DNA from: Pseudaquabacterium pictum
GTDB lineage: Bacteria; Pseudomonadota; Gammaproteobacteria; Burkholderiales; Burkholderiaceae_C
Length of the DNA stretch: 64,000 bases
Direction of reading: 5' to 3'
Assembly: GCF_005403045.1 (NCBI RefSeq)
Contig: NZ_BJCL01000004.1
Location: forward strand, 303,818-367,817
Shown here: one piece after another, positions 17,436 to 26,317 of the stretch
Position numbering within the stretch: the first letter of the stretch is position 1
How the letters are laid out: every line of letters begins with the position of its first letter
The notes under the pieces: model-generated
Database searches by the model: none
The model's input: only the letters and a program-made list of their open reading frames with translations
Told to the model about the DNA's origin: nothing
Program-made: the position numbers and the translations under genes

Positions 17436-17473
17436 GCCATCCAGCCGTCTCGGCAGAGCGCCGGCTGGATGGC
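17436..17473 (+). terminator. Terminator-like hairpin after acyl-CoA synthetase
   Basis: Perfect 12-bp inverted repeat GCCATCCAGCCG / CGGCTGGATGGC with a 14-base loop, starting 6 bases after the stop. No T-run follows, but the stem is the strongest of any gene end in the window. It separates the synthetase from the tetR gene. Confidence 0.55.
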
Positions 17474-17494
17474 TGGCAGATCGGCAGCCAGGAT

Positions 17495-17520
17495 TTGACA
17501 TTTCACCTGTAATGTGTAAC
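17495..17520 (+). promoter_or_regulatory. tetR promoter/operator candidate
   Basis: TTGACA (17495-17500) is a perfect -35 box in an AT-rich patch just before the TetR start; the best -10-like sequence, TGTAAC (17515-17520), is spaced only 14 bases away. A dyad ACATT-N8-AATGT (17498-17515) overlaps it, which is where an autoregulating TetR protein would bind. The transcript would be almost leaderless. Confidence 0.4.
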
Positions 17521-17528
17521 GTCGCAAC

Positions 17529-18212
17529 ATGCGACCACCGCCCTGCAGCACCCCGCGCCCGACACGCAGCCAAGGGCCGCGCGCCGAGCAGGCCGATGCC
17601 ACCCGCGCGCACCTGATCGGCACCGCCATCGACCTGCTGGGCGCGGGCAGCTACCAGGGCGCCACGGTGTTCGAGGTGGCCAAGGCCGCCGGCCTCACCC
17701 CGGGCGCGGTGCAGCACCACTTCGGCTCCAAGGCGGTGCTGATGGTGGAGGTGATCGACGCCATCCTGCGCGACAGCGGGCCCGACGGCGTGGCCTGGCC
17801 GGCGGCCGACCTGCCGCTGGCCGCCCGCTGCGACGGCCTGGTGCAGGCCCTGTGGCAGCGCGCCTATGCGCCGCCGCGCTTCCTGGCAGCCTGGGCGGTG
17901 TACTTCGGCAGCGCGGCCGAACCCGAGCTGCGCCTGCAGGTGGCGCAGAAGCGCCAGGCCGTGACCCGGACGCTGATCGACCGCTTCCTGGCGGTGCTGC
18001 CGGAACTGCAGGCCACCACCGAAGCGCCGGCCCTGGTGCAGCTGGTGCTGTCGGGCCTGCGCGGGCTGGGCATGGTTCGCCTGTTCGGCGACCCGGGCCC
18101 GGCCGAGGCCGCCCAGCTGCAGCTGCTGGGCCGGCTGCTGCTGTCGCATTGCCAGTGCGCGGCGCCGCCGGCCACGCCCGCTCCTGTCCCACGACCCCAC
18201 CGAAAGCCCTGA
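17529..18212 (+). CDS. TetR/AcrR-family transcriptional regulator
   Basis: 227 residues. N-terminal helix-turn-helix (ATVFEVAKAAGLTPGAVQHHFGSK) is the diagnostic TetR segment at about residues 40-65; the rest is the helical ligand-binding dimerisation domain. The stop is two bases from the Bug receptor ATG, so the regulator, receptor and probably the amidase form one transcript. Likely role: ligand-relieved repression of this uptake/hydrolysis unit and of itself. Confidence 0.9.
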   Translation: MRPPPCSTPRPTRSQGPRAEQADATRAHLIGTAIDLLGAGSYQGATVFEVAKAAGLTPGAVQHHFGSKAVLMVEVIDAILRDSGPDGVAWPAADLPLAARCDGLVQALWQRAYAPPRFLAAWAVYFGSAAEPELRLQVAQKRQAVTRTLIDRFLAVLPELQATTEAPALVQLVLSGLRGLGMVRLFGDPGPAEAAQLQLLGRLLLSHCQCAAPPATPAPVPRPHRKP

Positions 18213-18214
18213 CC

Positions 18215-19213
18215 ATGCACCCATCCACTGCATCTGCGCGCCGCCGCCTGGCCGGCCTGGCCACCCTGGGCGTGCTCGCGCTGTTCGGCGCGCCGCAGGC
18301 CGCGCTGGCCGCCTTCCCCGAGCGGCCGATCACCATCGTCGTCCCCTACCCGCCCGGCGGCGCGGCCGATGTGCTGGGCCGCCTGGTGGCCCGCCACATG
18401 CAGCTGCAGCTGCCCGGCAGCAGCATCGTGGTGGAGAACAAGGCCGGCGCCGGCACCGCCGTGGGCGCACAGGCGGTGGCCCAGGCCGCGCCCGACGGCT
18501 ACACCCTGCTGAGCAGCAGCAACACCACCTGGACGATGAACCCGGCGCTCAAGCCCAGGCTGCCCTACGACACGCTCAAGAGCTTCGAGGCCATCGGCAC
18601 CATCGGCAGCATCCCGCTGATGCTGGTGGCCCATCCGTCGGCGCCGTTCAGCAGCGTGAAGGACCTGGTGGCCCAGGCCAAGGCGCAGCCGGGCAAGCTG
18701 AACTACGCCTCCTTCGGCGCCGGCACCAGCTCGCACTTCGCCGGCGAGATGTTCAACGCCGCGGCCGGGGTGGACATCGCCCATGTGCCCTACAAGGGCA
18801 GCGCCCCGGCCATGCAGGACCTGATCGGCGGCCAGGTGCCGATGTCCTTCGACACCAACATCGCCTCGCTGCCGCAGATCAAGGCCGGCAAGATCAAGCC
18901 GCTGGCCGTCACCACCGCCCGCCGGCTGTCCACCGCGCCCGACGTGCCCACGCTGGCCGAATCCGGCCTGCCGGGCTTCGAGCTGTCGGCCTGGGTGTCG
19001 TTCGTGGCGCCGCGCGGCCTGCCCGAGCCGGTGCGCGCCACCCTGGTCAAGGCCCTGGCCGATGCCATGGCCACCCCGGCCCTGCAGGCCGACCTGGCCA
19101 AGGCCGGTCTGGAGGTGGCCTACGAGCCGCCGGCCACCTTCGAGGCCCGGGTGCAGAAGGAACTGCCGCAGATGCGCGAGCTGGTGCGCAAGGCCAACAT
19201 CACCGTGGACTGA
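18215..19213 (+). CDS. Bug-family (TctC-type) solute-binding receptor
   Basis: 332 residues from the ATG at 18215. Signal peptide ends near AALAAFPE; mature hallmark PERPITIVVPYPPGGAAD, then VVENKAGAGTAVG. Third orphan Bug receptor in the window. It lies two bases after tetR and 83 bases before an amidase, an arrangement that suggests it captures a compound whose amide bond the amidase then hydrolyses; this is inference. Confidence 0.92.
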   Translation: MHPSTASARRRLAGLATLGVLALFGAPQAALAAFPERPITIVVPYPPGGAADVLGRLVARHMQLQLPGSSIVVENKAGAGTAVGAQAVAQAAPDGYTLLSSSNTTWTMNPALKPRLPYDTLKSFEAIGTIGSIPLMLVAHPSAPFSSVKDLVAQAKAQPGKLNYASFGAGTSSHFAGEMFNAAAGVDIAHVPYKGSAPAMQDLIGGQVPMSFDTNIASLPQIKAGKIKPLAVTTARRLSTAPDVPTLAESGLPGFELSAWVSFVAPRGLPEPVRATLVKALADAMATPALQADLAKAGLEVAYEPPATFEARVQKELPQMRELVRKANITVD

Positions 19214-19216
19214 AAT

Positions 19217-19296
19217 GAAAAGGCCCCCTGACTCGCTGCGCTCGTTTCCCCCCGTGGGGGAGGTCAGTTCCTTCGGAACGGCCGTGCGGAACTGAC
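19217..19296 (+). repeat. GC-rich palindromic intergenic repeat with competing hairpins
   Basis: The 80 bases between the Bug receptor and amidase genes hold CCCCC-cgt-GGGGG and two mutually exclusive hairpins: GTTCC-ttc-GGAAC (19267-19279) and GTCAGTTCC (19263-19271) with GGAACTGAC (19288-19296). The last arm abuts the amidase ATG and supplies its only purine-rich ribosome-site candidate. The style matches REP-like elements scattered through Burkholderiales genomes; a second, different one is at 42541. Confidence 0.55.
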
Positions 19297-20820
19297 ATGG
19301 CCCGCGACGACGCCCTGGTGGCCCTGTCCGCGGTCGAGCAGCGCCGCCTGATCGGCCGCAAGGCCGTCTCGCCGGTGGAGCTGCTGCAGGCCTGCATCGC
19401 CCGCATCGAGGCGCTGAACCCCGGCGTCAATGCGCTGGCCGCCACCGACTTCGACCGCGCCCTGGCCCAGGCCCGTGTGGCCGAGGACCAGGTGCTGCGC
19501 GGCGCGCCGCTGGGCCTGCTGCACGGCCTGCCACTGGGCGTGAAGGACCTGCAGGACACCGCCGGCCTGCTGACCACCTACGGCAACATCGGGCTGCGCG
19601 GCCATGTGCCCGCGGCCGACATCGGCCTGGTGGCACGGCTGAAGGCGGCGGGCGCCATCGTCACCGCCAAGACCAACGTGCCCGACATGGGCGCCGGCGC
19701 CAACACCCGCAACCCGGTGTGGGGCGCCACCGGCAACCCGTTCAACCCGCTGCTGAACGCCGGCGGCTCGTCGGGCGGCTCGGCCGCGGCCCTGGCCTGC
19801 GACATGCTGCCGCTGTGCACCGGCTCGGACACCGGCGGCTCGCTGCGCATCCCGGCGGCGCTGTGCGGCGTGGTTGGCCTGCGGCCGTCGCCCTCGATGG
19901 TGGCCAACACCGCCCGGCCGCTGGGCTGGTCGGCGCTGTCGGTGCTGGGCCCGATGGGCCGCGACGTGGCCGACACCGCGCTGCTGATGGCCGCCAGCGT
20001 GGGCTTCGATGGCCGCGATCCGCTGTCGGCCGACATCCCGGCATCCCGCTTCACCACGCTGCCCGAGGTGGATCTCTCACGGCTGCGGGTCGGCTACACC
20101 GAAGACTTCGGCCTGTGCGCGGTGGATGCCGGCGTGCGCGCGACCTTCCGCCAGCGCATCGATGCGCTGCGGCCACTGGTGGCCAGCTGCGAGCCCTGGC
20201 CGCTGCAGCCGACCGACGCCGACCGCACGTTCGATGTGCTGCGCGCCGAGGCCTTCCTGGCCGCCTTCGGCGACACCCACCGTCGCGCGCCCGAGACGCT
20301 GGGCCCCAACGTGCGCGCCAACGTGGAGCTGGCCGCGCGCATCAGCCTGGCCGACCGGGCCGAGGCCCACCTGGCGCAGACCCGGCTGGCACGCGATGTC
20401 CACGCCGCCTTCGGCCGCTTCGACCTGCTGCTGAGCCCGGTGACGCCGCTGTCGCCCTTCCCCTGGACCACGCTGTTCGCCACCCATGTGGACGGCCAGG
20501 CCATGGCCACCTACTACCAGTGGCTGGCCCTGACCTATGTGGTGACGCTGGCCACCAACCCGGCCCTGTCGCTGCCCTGCGGCGTGGACGCAGCCGGCAT
20601 GCCGTTCGGCCTGCAGCTGATCGGCCCGCTGAACGGTGATGCCGCACTGCTGGGCGCGGCCCGCGCCATCGAGCAGGCCTGGGCCGGCAATGCGCTGCTG
20701 GCGCGGCCGCGGCCGGATGTGCAGCGCCTGCGCCAGCCCTGCCCCGAACTGCGGTCCATCGTCACCCACCCGCCCGAGCCGGGGCTGGCCGGCAGCGTGC
20801 CGGCGCAGAGCCCGGTCTGA
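19297..20820 (+). CDS. Amidase-signature family amidase
   Basis: 507 residues. The Ser-cisSer-Lys triad is complete: Lys83 in LGVKDLQDTAG, Ser158 in AGGSSGGSAAAL, and nucleophile Ser182 in GSDTGGSLRIPAA; the 24-residue spacing between the two serines is that of the family. No signal peptide. It hydrolyses an amide to acid plus ammonia or amine in the cytoplasm; members range from aryl amidases to GatA-like enzymes, and nothing here fixes the substrate. Translation begins immediately after a repeat whose hairpin covers the ribosome-binding region. It converges with a crotonase gene 19 bases away. Confidence 0.9.
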   Translation: MARDDALVALSAVEQRRLIGRKAVSPVELLQACIARIEALNPGVNALAATDFDRALAQARVAEDQVLRGAPLGLLHGLPLGVKDLQDTAGLLTTYGNIGLRGHVPAADIGLVARLKAAGAIVTAKTNVPDMGAGANTRNPVWGATGNPFNPLLNAGGSSGGSAAALACDMLPLCTGSDTGGSLRIPAALCGVVGLRPSPSMVANTARPLGWSALSVLGPMGRDVADTALLMAASVGFDGRDPLSADIPASRFTTLPEVDLSRLRVGYTEDFGLCAVDAGVRATFRQRIDALRPLVASCEPWPLQPTDADRTFDVLRAEAFLAAFGDTHRRAPETLGPNVRANVELAARISLADRAEAHLAQTRLARDVHAAFGRFDLLLSPVTPLSPFPWTTLFATHVDGQAMATYYQWLALTYVVTLATNPALSLPCGVDAAGMPFGLQLIGPLNGDAALLGAARAIEQAWAGNALLARPRPDVQRLRQPCPELRSIVTHPPEPGLAGSVPAQSPV

Positions 20821-20839
20821 TCAGCCCGGCGGCGGAGCC

Positions 20840-21676
20840 TCAGCCCAGCGGCGGCGCGATCGCCGGCAGGTCGGCAAACGCCGCCGGCTGGCCGGCCTTC
20901 TGCGCCGCCACCGCGCGGGCGATGTCCTCGGGGTCGAACACCCCGGGCTGCAGCGCGTTCATGTAGGTGAAGCTCTCCGCCACCGAGTGGTCGCGGGTGT
21001 AGTTGATCATCTCCTTGCTGGCGGCCACGGCCACCGGGGCGCGGGCAGCGATCTTCTGCGCCACCGCCAGCGCGCCGGCCACGGTGGCGGCGGCATCGTC
21101 GAACAGGCCGTTGACGAAGCCCAGCCGCTCAGCCCGCTCGGCGCCCAGGCGGTCGCCGGTGTAGGCCAGCTCGCGCATCACCGCTTCGGGGATCTGCTTG
21201 GGCATGCGGTTCATCGTGCCCACGTCGGCCATCATGCCGATGTTGATCTCCTGGATGCAGAACCAGGCCTCACGGCTGCAGTAGCGCAGGCAGCAGGCGG
21301 TGGCCAGATCCACCGCGCCGCCGATGCAGCCGCCCTGGATGGCGGCGATGACCGGGAAGCGCGCCTCGGCGATCGCATGGAAGCTGCCCTGCAGTTGCCT
21401 GAGCTGGTGGCGGAAGCGCTCGCGCGCGGCCACGTCCACCGTGCCCAGCGTGCCGGCGTTGGCGAACACGCTCAGGTCCATGCCGGCGCTGAAGTGCTTG
21501 CCCACCGACGACAGCACCGCGGCGCGCACGCCGCCGGCGGCATCCAGCTGGCGGAACAGCTGCGGAATCTCGGCCCAGAAGGCCGGCGTCATCGCGTTGT
21601 GGCGCTGCGGCTGGTTCATGCGGACATGCGCCACGGCGCCGTCCATCGTCACATCGAAACAGGTCCAGGTGGTCAT
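20840..21676 (-). CDS. Crotonase, dienoyl-CoA isomerase (ECH1)-like
   Basis: 278 residues from the ATG at 21676; the longer open frame upstream runs into the synthetase gene. The oxyanion segment is GKHFSAGMDLSVF, and GGAVDLATACCLRYCSREAW followed by CIQEINIGMMADVGTMNRMP matches delta3,5-delta2,4-dienoyl-CoA isomerases, including the Glu and Asp (EINIGMMAD) that shuttle the proton. It would help degrade unsaturated or aromatic-derived CoA esters. It follows the acyl-CoA synthetase at 21693 by 16 bases on the same strand, so the two are an operon. Confidence 0.9.
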   Translation of the reverse strand: MTTWTCFDVTMDGAVAHVRMNQPQRHNAMTPAFWAEIPQLFRQLDAAGGVRAAVLSSVGKHFSAGMDLSVFANAGTLGTVDVAARERFRHQLRQLQGSFHAIAEARFPVIAAIQGGCIGGAVDLATACCLRYCSREAWFCIQEINIGMMADVGTMNRMPKQIPEAVMRELAYTGDRLGAERAERLGFVNGLFDDAAATVAGALAVAQKIAARAPVAVAASKEMINYTRDHSVAESFTYMNALQPGVFDPEDIARAVAAQKAGQPAAFADLPAIAPPLG

Positions 21677-21692
21677 GGGGTGCAGGGGTTGA

Positions 21693-23336
21693 TCAGGTGA
21701 TGGCCGGGGCGTTGCTGCCGACGAACTGCTTGCGCAGCTCGCGCTTGAGCACCTTGCCGGTTGCATTGCGCGGCAGCGCCGGCACGATGGCGATGTCGGT
21801 GGGAATCTTGAAGCGCGCCAGCTTGCCCTGGCAGTGGGCCAGCACGGTGTCGCGGTCCAGCGTCTGCCCGGGCTTCAGCGCCAGCACCGCCAGGCCCACC
21901 TCGCCCCACTTGTCGCTGGGCACGCCGATGATCGCGGCCTCGGCCACCTGGGGCAGCTGGTACAGCACGTTCTCCACCTCGGCGGGGTAGACGTTCTCGC
22001 CGCCGGAGATGTACATGTCCTTCCAGCGGTCGACGATGTAGAAGAAGCCCTCGCTGTCCATGCGGGCGGCATCGCCGGTCTTCAGCCAGCGGCCTTCGAA
22101 CGCGCCGGCGGTGGCATCGGGCCGGTTCCAGTAGCCCGGGGTGATGTTGGGGCCGGCCACCCACAGCTCGCCGATCTCGTCGGGCCCGCAGTCGGCGCCG
22201 GCGTCGTTGACGATGCGGGCCTCGGTGTGCAGCAGCGGCTTGCCGGTGGAGCCCAGCTTGCGCTGTGCATCGGCCGGATCCAGGAAGATGCAGGCCGGGC
22301 TGGTCTCGGTCATGCCGAAGCCCTGCATCAGGTGCACGCCGCGCGACCCCCAGCCCTGCAGGATGGGCAGGGCGCAGGGCGCACCGCCCACGCCGGCGCT
22401 CTGCAGCCGGCTCAGGTCGGTGGTGGCGAACTCGGGGTGCTGCAGCATGAACTGGTAGGGCGCCGGCACGCCGAAGAAATGGGTGATGCCCTCAGCCACG
22501 TCGCCGATCACCCGCAGCGCGGCGCCGGGGTCGAAGGTGCGCATCACCACCACCGTGCCGCCGGCATGCAGCACCGGGTTGGAGTAGCAGTTCAGCCCGC
22601 CGGTGTGGAACAGCGGCAGCACCGACAGGTGCACCGTCTTCATGCCCACCCCGGCCGGCGTGCCGAGGTTGGTGCAGTTCCAGAAGTTCATGCCGTGGGT
22701 GATCATCGCCCCTTTGGGGTGGCCGGTGGTGCCCGAGGTGTACATGATGGTCACCACGTCGTCGTGGGTCAGCACCTCGCGCCGGGCCACCTGGCCGGCC
22801 TGGGCGGCCAGTGCCGCCTCGTAGGCGCTGGCCGCGCCCCGGCCCTTGTCGATGCACAGCAGGTGGCGGATGCCGCAGCGCTGCTGCAGGTCCTGCGCGG
22901 TGGCGGTGAACTCCACATCGTGGATCAGCAGCAGCGGTGCGCTGTCGTTGAGGATGTACTCGAGCTCGGTGGCGGTCAGCCGCCAGTTCAGCAGCACCGC
23001 GATGCCGCCGGTGCGGCCGCAGGCGAACTGCAGGTCGAAATACTCGACGCCGTTGTGCGCCAGCAGCGCCACCCGGGCGCCGCGGCCGATGCCTTGCGAC
23101 TGCAAATGCACGGCCAGGGCCTCGGCACGCCGGTCCAGGTCGGCATAACTGTGGTGCTTGCGCGGGCTCAGCTCGCGCACCGCCTCCTTGCCTGGCCGGT
23201 TGGCGGCATGGTGGCCGATCCAGTCGTAGGCGCGCACCGGGCCGTGGCCGGCCGGGCGGGAACTGCGCATCGCCGCCTGGGCGGCGGTATCGATCGCGAA
23301 GGCGGTGCTGTCGGTGGATGGGGCGGGATTGGTCAT
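21693..23336 (-). CDS. AMP-forming acyl-CoA synthetase
   Basis: 547 residues. A3 motif IMYTSGTTGHPKGAMI, A5 GFGMTETSPA, A7-A8 LKTGDAARMDSEGFFYIVDR, and the adenylation Lys in RNATGKVLKREL. Closest by eye to medium-chain or substituted-acid CoA ligases (FadD3/class I type with LPLFHTGGLN). First gene of a two-gene operon with the dienoyl-CoA isomerase-like crotonase. Divergent from the 23516 operon over 179 bases. Confidence 0.92.
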   Translation of the reverse strand: MTNPAPSTDSTAFAIDTAAQAAMRSSRPAGHGPVRAYDWIGHHAANRPGKEAVRELSPRKHHSYADLDRRAEALAVHLQSQGIGRGARVALLAHNGVEYFDLQFACGRTGGIAVLLNWRLTATELEYILNDSAPLLLIHDVEFTATAQDLQQRCGIRHLLCIDKGRGAASAYEAALAAQAGQVARREVLTHDDVVTIMYTSGTTGHPKGAMITHGMNFWNCTNLGTPAGVGMKTVHLSVLPLFHTGGLNCYSNPVLHAGGTVVVMRTFDPGAALRVIGDVAEGITHFFGVPAPYQFMLQHPEFATTDLSRLQSAGVGGAPCALPILQGWGSRGVHLMQGFGMTETSPACIFLDPADAQRKLGSTGKPLLHTEARIVNDAGADCGPDEIGELWVAGPNITPGYWNRPDATAGAFEGRWLKTGDAARMDSEGFFYIVDRWKDMYISGGENVYPAEVENVLYQLPQVAEAAIIGVPSDKWGEVGLAVLALKPGQTLDRDTVLAHCQGKLARFKIPTDIAIVPALPRNATGKVLKRELRKQFVGSNAPAIT

Positions 23337-23515
23337 GCGGGCGGGCGCTCAGGCGGTGGTCCGGAGGGGCCATTCTGGGCGGCGATGGCGCCGAATCAAC
23401 CCGTGAAGCCCCTGCCCGCCCGGCGGGTGCCTGCCGCACCCGGCTGTCACCCAGGTGTTAGCCATGGCCGGCGGCGGCCCTCCACACTGGCCGGCCCACC
23501 CCTGCCGCACCCGCC

Positions 23516-24475
23516 ATGGCCCACCCCTTTGCCGAGCGCCCGTTCCTGTGCGGCCGCCTGCGCCAGCCACGCCAGATGCTGGCCGACCAGACCTACGACG
23601 GCCACAAGTCCATCCACGACGACGCCATGGCCGCCGACCTGGGCCTGCGTGCCGGGCCGATCGAGGGCCCGACGCACTTCAGCCAGTTCGACCCGCTGCT
23701 GGTGCAGCTGTGGGGCGCCGACTGGTACGCCACCGGCTGCATCAGCGCCCACTACCAGACCATGGTGGTCGAGGGCGAGCAGGTGCGGGCCTTTGTCCAA
23801 CTGCCAGACGCCGGTGGTACGTTCACCCGCCTCTGGGCCGAGAAGGCCGATGGCACGCCGGTGCTGACCGGCACGGCCAGCGTCGGCGCCGGGCCGCATC
23901 CACCGAGTGAGATCACGCAGCGCATCGCCAAGCTGCGGCCGGCGCAGCAACTGGTGATCAACCGCGATCTGCGCGTCGGCCAGCAGGGTGCCGGCAACCC
24001 GGAATCGGTGCGCATGGCCTTCGGCCAGCACATGGGGCCGCACTATCCGTTCACGCTGAACGACAAGCTGCAGGTGATCACCGAGCCGTGCAGCTGGTAC
24101 ACCGGTGCCGATTCACCCTGGGGCCGGCCGATCATCCCCACCGAGATGATCAGCGTGCTGCTGGGCAGCACCATGGACCAGGCGCAGTTCCGCGGCAAGG
24201 GTCCAGCGGTGGGGCTGTTCGCCGGGCAGGAAATCAAGCGCATCGCAGGCCCGCTGTTCGTCGACCACCCGTACCTGCTGGAGCGCGAGATCGTCGCGCT
24301 CAGCGAGAGCGCCCGCACCGAGTCGGTCTGGGTGAAGACCCGCATCCTCGACGGCGTGACGAAGCAGCTGGTGGCGGAGATGATCCTGAACAGCGCCACG
24401 CTGAAGGCGTCGTATGCCGCGTACGACGAAGAAGCCCGCATGCTGGGCAAGCCGCTGGAAGGAACCCAGGCATGA
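23516..24475 (+). CDS. Conserved protein, possible hotdog (MaoC-like) fold
   Basis: 319 residues with no family I can name confidently. Parts such as GLRAGPIEGPTHFSQFDPLL followed by HYQTMVVEGEQVRAFVQLP recall the substrate segment of MaoC-like hydratases, and a second half (HPYLLEREIVALSES ... VWVKTRIL) could be the paired hotdog domain. No signal peptide or membrane segment. It heads an operon of at least five genes; its stop overlaps the amidohydrolase start (ATGA). If the fold is right, it hydrates or binds an acyl-CoA in this pathway. Confidence 0.6.
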   Translation: MAHPFAERPFLCGRLRQPRQMLADQTYDGHKSIHDDAMAADLGLRAGPIEGPTHFSQFDPLLVQLWGADWYATGCISAHYQTMVVEGEQVRAFVQLPDAGGTFTRLWAEKADGTPVLTGTASVGAGPHPPSEITQRIAKLRPAQQLVINRDLRVGQQGAGNPESVRMAFGQHMGPHYPFTLNDKLQVITEPCSWYTGADSPWGRPIIPTEMISVLLGSTMDQAQFRGKGPAVGLFAGQEIKRIAGPLFVDHPYLLEREIVALSESARTESVWVKTRILDGVTKQLVAEMILNSATLKASYAAYDEEARMLGKPLEGTQA

Positions 24476-25506
24476 GCGCACCCGTCCCCGGCAGCGAGGC
24501 CTGGCTGCGCCTCGGGCGCGAGGAGGCGATCGACCCCGACCGGCCGATCATCGACCCGCACCACCACCTGTGGCTGGCCGGCACGCCCGGCGCGCCCTGG
24601 CCGGCGGGCCGGCCCGCCTACCTGCTGGGTGACCTGTGGGGCGACACCAACAGCGGCCACAACCTGGTGAAGACGGTCTTCATCGAATGCCGCGCTGCGG
24701 CCCGGCCCGATGGTCCCGACCACCTGAAACCGGTGGGCGAAACCGAGTTCGTCGCGCGCATCGCGCTTGCCAGCCGCGATGGCGGCGGCGGCGCGGTGAT
24801 CGCCGGCATCGTGGCCCATGCCGACCTGCGCGGCGGGCCGACGCTGGATGAAGCGCTGGATGCCCACGCCGAGGCTGGCGGCGGCCTGTTCAAGGGCATC
24901 CGCCACTCCGGCGCCCGCGATCCGCACCCCGAGCACCTCAGCATCCCCGGCCGCGGCGCCGAGGGCCTGTATGCCGACCCGGCCTTTCGCGCCGGCGTCG
25001 CCCGCCTGGGCGAGCGTGGCCTGAGCTACGACACCTGGCACTACCACCACCAGAACCCGGCCTTCGCCGCCCTGGCGCGCGCCGTGCCGGGCACCACCAT
25101 GGTGATCGACCACTTCGGCACGCCGCTGGGCGTGGGGCCGTATGCCGGCCAGCGCGATGCCATCTTCCTGCAATGGCAGCGCGACGTGGCCGCCATCGCC
25201 CAGTGCCCCAACGTCGTCGCCAAGCTCGGCGGCATGGCCATGCCCGACAACGGCTTCGGCTGGGACAAGCGCGACCGCCCGGCCAGCAGCGATGAACTGG
25301 TGGACGCCCAGGCCGCCTGGTACCACCACATGATCGACTGCTTCGGCCCCGAGCGCTGCATGTTCGAGAGCAACTTCCCGGTCGACCGCCGATCGCTGGC
25401 CTACGGCACCTACTGGAACGCGATGAAGAAGATCGCCGCGCGCTACAGCCCTGCCGCGCAGCAGGCGATGTTCCACGACACCGCCGCCCGCGTGTACCGC
25501 CTCTGA
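24472..25506 (+). CDS. Amidohydrolase (amidohydrolase-2 family)
   Basis: 344 residues from the ATG that overlaps the previous stop. Metal-dependent TIM-barrel hydrolase: N-terminal IIDPHHHLW carries the metal-binding His pair, LVKTVFIECR and GIVAHADLR follow, and near the C-terminus RCMFESNFPVDR supplies the conserved Asp. The family includes lactonases and decarboxylases of aromatic catabolism such as LigI. It is related to the protein at 62710 (same DPHHHLW, GETEF and ESNFPVD segments). Second gene of the 23516 operon. Confidence 0.9.
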   Translation: MSAPVPGSEAWLRLGREEAIDPDRPIIDPHHHLWLAGTPGAPWPAGRPAYLLGDLWGDTNSGHNLVKTVFIECRAAARPDGPDHLKPVGETEFVARIALASRDGGGGAVIAGIVAHADLRGGPTLDEALDAHAEAGGGLFKGIRHSGARDPHPEHLSIPGRGAEGLYADPAFRAGVARLGERGLSYDTWHYHHQNPAFAALARAVPGTTMVIDHFGTPLGVGPYAGQRDAIFLQWQRDVAAIAQCPNVVAKLGGMAMPDNGFGWDKRDRPASSDELVDAQAAWYHHMIDCFGPERCMFESNFPVDRRSLAYGTYWNAMKKIAARYSPAAQQAMFHDTAARVYRL

Positions 25507-25519
25507 CGAAGGAAGCCCG

Positions 25520-26317
25520 ATGTCCACCAACGAAGTGCTCTACGCCGTCAGCGACCACATCGCGACGATCACGCTGAATGCGCCCGAGCGCATGAACACC
25601 ATCAGCCGGGTGATGCTCAACGACCTGAGCGCCGCGCTCCTGCGTGCCAACGAGGACACCGACGTGCGCTGCGTCATCCTCACCGGCGCCGGCCGGGCCT
25701 TCTGCGCCGGGCTGGACCTGCGCGAGGCCAAGCCCGGCAGCACCAGCGGCATCGCCAACGACAACAGCACCCGCACCACGCTGGACCTGCGCAACACCCC
25801 GCCCACGGTGCTGCAGGCGATGGACAAGCCCACCATCTGCGCCGTCAACGGCGGCGCCGCCGGCTACGGCATGGACACCGCGCTGGGCTGCGACATCCGC
25901 ATCATGGGCCAGTCGGCCAAGCTGGCCGCGGCCTTCGTGAAGCGCGGCGTGGTGCCCGAATCCGGCGGCACCTGGTTCCTGCCGCGCATGATCGGCTGGG
26001 CCAAGGCGGCCGAGCTGATCTTCACCGGCCGCACGCTGTCGGCGCAGGAGAGCGTGGACTGGGGCCTGGCAAACCTGGTGGTGCCCGATGCCGAGCTGCA
26101 GGCCACCGCCCGCGCCATGGCCGCCGAGATCGCCGCCAACGCGCCGCTGGCGGTGCAGGCCAGCAAACGCATGATGCGCATGGGCCTGAACGAGACCTTC
26201 CCCGACCATGTGCACCACGTCTACCTGCAGCTGCTGCCGCTGTTCAAGACGCAGGACATGGCCGAGGGCATGCGTGCCTTTCTCGAAAAACGCCAACCCG
26301 ACTTCAAGGGCCAATGA
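25520..26317 (+). CDS. Enoyl-CoA hydratase/isomerase family protein
   Basis: 265-residue crotonase with GRAFCAGLDLREA and NGGAAGYGMDTALGCD forming the oxyanion hole, and VVPESGGTWFLPR holding the single catalytic Glu (the first Glu of classical hydratases is Met/Asp here). Single-Glu crotonases include isomerases and CoA hydrolases. GAAGGAAG ribosome site before the start. Its stop overlaps the feruloyl-CoA synthetase-like gene by four bases, so substrate activation and the next step are translationally linked. Confidence 0.9.
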   Translation: MSTNEVLYAVSDHIATITLNAPERMNTISRVMLNDLSAALLRANEDTDVRCVILTGAGRAFCAGLDLREAKPGSTSGIANDNSTRTTLDLRNTPPTVLQAMDKPTICAVNGGAAGYGMDTALGCDIRIMGQSAKLAAAFVKRGVVPESGGTWFLPRMIGWAKAAELIFTGRTLSAQESVDWGLANLVVPDAELQATARAMAAEIAANAPLAVQASKRMMRMGLNETFPDHVHHVYLQLLPLFKTQDMAEGMRAFLEKRQPDFKGQ

